Below, piece after piece: positions 37,981-39,848 of a stretch of 39,848 nucleotides of DNA. The notes under the pieces were generated by a model. That model ran no database searches and was not told the DNA's origin. It saw only the letters and a list, made by a program, of their open reading frames with translations. Every line of letters starts with the position of its first letter. Position 1 is the first letter of the stretch. The position numbers were made by a program, and so were the translations under genes. The stretch comes from an uncultured Methylococcaceae bacterium (GTDB lineage: Bacteria > Pseudomonadota > Gammaproteobacteria > Methylococcales > Methylomonadaceae), in the NCBI GenBank assembly GCA_903945375.1, contig CAJAVP010000005.1, forward strand, positions 1 to 39,848. Reading direction: 5' to 3'.

Positions 37981-38960
37981 TAATTGTCAGTCAATCTTGT
38001 TCGCAGCCAAACCGGCGCCGCTTTTTAAAAGCCATGTCCGTCATTTCTGTTGCCGCATGGTTTGGAGAACTAAGTGGCTGCAGCGCATCGGGCCCCATCA
38101 GAATTGCCAGTCACGTCTGGCCAGGTTATGAATTCTTATTTCTTGCCCGCAACATGGGGTGGCTAAAACCCGAAGCGGCAACCTTGGTGGAAACCCATAA
38201 CGCCTCAGAATCACTAGAGCATTTGTTGAGCGGCAAAGTGCAGGGAGCGGCATTGACCCTAGACGAAACCATGCGCGGCATTCAACAGGGGATACCGCTT
38301 TGCGTTGTGTTGTTATTCGACGTGTCATCTGGTGCTGATGCATTAATGGTTAAATCGCACATCAAAAGCCTGTCTGATCTAAAGGGCGTCCGAATCGGGG
38401 TTGAAACCTCCGCAGTGGGCGCGTTGATGTTGGATAATATCATGGCTAAAGCGGGCTTACTTCCCGCAGATATTGAAGTTGCTCACATCACTTTCGACAA
38501 CCATCTGACGAGTTGGCAGAATAATAACTTAGATGCGTTGATTACTTACGAACCAACCGCTACTAAAATTGAACAGTTGGGAGCTGTTCGGCTGTTCGAC
38601 AGTCGCGAAATACCGAATACCATTTTTGATGTTTTGGCCGTGCGACAGGATGCTGCCGAACATTATAGTCGACAGCTTCAAGCCTTGATCAGCAGTCATT
38701 TTAAGGCGCAAGAGGCTTGGAAATCCAACCCGGTTGACACGGCTTACCGTCTAGCCAAGCGACTGGATACCAATGCCGGTGACATACAATTGTTGTTCCG
38801 AGGCCTAGAATTGCCAGATCTCGTTTATAACAATCACATGCTGAGTGGGACAGCGAACGAGTTAAACGCATTATCAATGAAAATCTCCGCCTTGATCGAC
38901 ATAAACCCTAGTCTAATCCCAGCAGACTTTTTTAAAGCGGATTATCTGCCTAAGTCTTGA
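37977..38960 (+). CDS. ABC-type solute-binding lipoprotein (NMT1/SsuA-like)
   Basis: A 327-residue periplasmic binding protein. The N-terminus has a Tat-like RRRFLK (13-18), a hydrophobic stretch and a lipobox LSGC with Cys35, so it is probably exported and lipid-anchored. The mature part follows the NMT1/SsuA-like pattern: IRIASHVWPGYEFLFLARNM, LDETMRGIQQGIPL, SLSDLKGVRIGVE and LDALITYEPTATKIEQ. Such proteins bind aliphatic sulfonates, pyrimidines or similar small molecules; the ligand is unknown. The GTG start overlaps the regulator stop (GTGA), and the next gene begins two bases after its stop. No permease or ATPase gene is in view, which points to sensing rather than import. Confidence 0.88.
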   Translation: MIIVSQSCSQPNRRRFLKAMSVISVAAWFGELSGCSASGPIRIASHVWPGYEFLFLARNMGWLKPEAATLVETHNASESLEHLLSGKVQGAALTLDETMRGIQQGIPLCVVLLFDVSSGADALMVKSHIKSLSDLKGVRIGVETSAVGALMLDNIMAKAGLLPADIEVAHITFDNHLTSWQNNNLDALITYEPTATKIEQLGAVRLFDSREIPNTIFDVLAVRQDAAEHYSRQLQALISSHFKAQEAWKSNPVDTAYRLAKRLDTNAGDIQLLFRGLELPDLVYNNHMLSGTANELNALSMKISALIDINPSLIPADFFKADYLPKS

Positions 38961-38961
38961 C

Positions 38962-39848
38962 ATGATGAGCACGTTTACCCGCCTCGCGTTGATATGGCTC
39001 GCTATGTTATTCAGCTTGCCATGTTTCTCGGAAAATACGCTTTACATTGGCATATTGGCCTATCGACCCAAAGCACAAGTCGAAACGCAATGGCAGGCGC
39101 TTGTACCCTATCTGGATCAGCATTTCAAAACGTATTTCCATACCGAGCACTTCAAGCTCAAAGTCTACGATTACCAGGAACTGGAAACAGCTATCCAACG
39201 ACGGGAAATCGATTTCATCATCACCAATCCCGCCAATTACATCTTGCTGGAACATCGGCTTGGGTTAACCCAGCCTCTGGCGGGCCTGGTAACCGAATAT
39301 CAGGGTATCCCGATGAGGGGTTTCGGTGGTGCCATGTTGATTAAAGCCGATCGTAACGATTTAAAAACCTTAAATGACATCAGAGGCAAGCGCATCGGAG
39401 CGGTTACCAAGAACTCGCTCGGCGGCTACCAAATGCAGACTTTCGAACTGGCAGAGCATGGTCTGAACCTGTCCCAGGAGGCAAAATCAATCGAGATGTT
39501 TGGGATGCCACAAGACAAGATCATTGAGGCGCTGATCGGGGGACATATCGACGTTGGTTTCGTGCGCAGTGGCCTGCTGGAAGAAATGCTCAACGAAAAT
39601 AAAGTGGCACCGGGCATATTGAAGGTACTTAACCAGCAAGATCTGCCGGGTTTCCCGCTGGCGGTCTCGACAAGGCTTTATCCGGAATGGCCTGTAGCCG
39701 CTCTGCCGCATGTAAGTCCCGAGCACGCCGCCCAATTAACTGCAGCCTTATTGTCGTTACCGGAAGGCGGCAGTATTACGAAGAGCATGGGCATCCACGC
39801 TTTTGTGATTCCTTACAATTACGAACCGGTACGCGATTTAGCAAGAAC
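38962..39848 (+). CDS. PhnD-like periplasmic binding domain protein, C-terminus beyond window
   Basis: An open frame from ATG 38962 to the window edge (295 codons, no stop); ATG 38965 is an alternative start. A signal peptide (residues 1-23, LALIWLAMLFSLPCFS) precedes a phosphate/phosphonate-binding (PhnD-type) domain with LYIGILAYRPKAQVETQWQA, IDFIITNPANYILLEH, LNDIRGKRIGAVTKNSLGGY and GHIDVGFVRSGLLEEML. The domain ends near the edge with IPYNYEPVRDL. In free-living bacteria this domain often forms the N-terminal sensor of histidine kinases or GGDEF/EAL proteins, so a membrane helix and signalling domain may follow. That is inference. It starts two bases after the upstream lipoprotein stop and belongs to the same operon. 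Confidence 0.88.
   Translation, partial: MMSTFTRLALIWLAMLFSLPCFSENTLYIGILAYRPKAQVETQWQALVPYLDQHFKTYFHTEHFKLKVYDYQELETAIQRREIDFIITNPANYILLEHRLGLTQPLAGLVTEYQGIPMRGFGGAMLIKADRNDLKTLNDIRGKRIGAVTKNSLGGYQMQTFELAEHGLNLSQEAKSIEMFGMPQDKIIEALIGGHIDVGFVRSGLLEEMLNENKVAPGILKVLNQQDLPGFPLAVSTRLYPEWPVAALPHVSPEHAAQLTAALLSLPEGGSITKSMGIHAFVIPYNYEPVRDLAR

Noticed and set aside
37977-39848. Phosphonate or sulfonate import operon
   Set aside because: Only binding-protein domains are present in view, and the operon starts with an HD-GYP regulator. Without permease and ATPase genes an import call is not supported.

Overview
The window is chromosomal DNA of a nitrogen-fixing gammaproteobacterium. The gene orders mnmG-rsmG-parA-parB and alaS/recX-recA, and the pair map-glnD, are gammaproteobacterial. 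The order nifH-nifD-nifK-nifT-ferredoxin-nifY-DUF6129-lrv matches diazotrophic gammaproteobacteria such as Azotobacter and the methanotrophs (Methylococcales). Moderate GC, many PAS/HD-GYP signalling genes and an IS66 remnant would suit a Methylobacter/Methylomonas-like methanotroph. No methane-oxidation gene is present, so that assignment is only an inference.

Layout. 1-678: the broken C-terminus of an IS66-type transposase, then gene-less DNA. 679-5124 (minus): mnmG, rsmG, parA, a small unexplained gene repeating the N-terminus of ParB, and parB. 5188-6508: two small plus-strand genes, tandem hairpins, a decayed coding stretch, a REP-like element and the alaS terminator. 6509-10795 (minus): alaS, recX, recA. 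10957-13720 (plus): a PfkB sugar kinase and proS. 13894-18686 (minus): map, glnD and an HD-GYP protein. 18687-19584: gene-less. 19585-23441 (plus): an AT-rich block with an SRPBCC protein, a short LOV blue-light photoreceptor, a sterol-desaturase-like hydroxylase and msrPQ. 23544-31418 (minus): the nif operon, read from nifH leftward to a Nif11-domain gene. 32034-39848 (plus): a very large CHASE/multi-PAS hybrid histidine kinase, then a tightly packed set of a REC-HD-GYP regulator, a solute-binding lipoprotein and a PhnD-like periplasmic sensor gene cut by the window edge.

The nif operon has a textbook control region: a NifA site (TGT-N10-ACA), an IHF site and a sigma-54 -24/-12 promoter, in the right order and spacing upstream of nifH. 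Metal-ligand residues of NifH, NifD and NifK fall at the same positions as in Azotobacter proteins. Every junction between structural genes (H/D, D/K, K/T) carries an RNA hairpin that is not a terminator, one of them a REPIN-like mobile palindrome pair. The terminal nif11 gene sits directly behind a terminator-like hairpin. nifE, nifN and nifB are not in the window, so cofactor synthesis must be encoded elsewhere.

The least explained items are the ParB-N-terminus mini-protein, the AT-rich LOV/SRPBCC/hydroxylase/MsrPQ block, the 327-residue nif-operon protein of unknown function, and the substrate-binding-protein/HD-GYP cluster, which seems built for sensing rather than transport.
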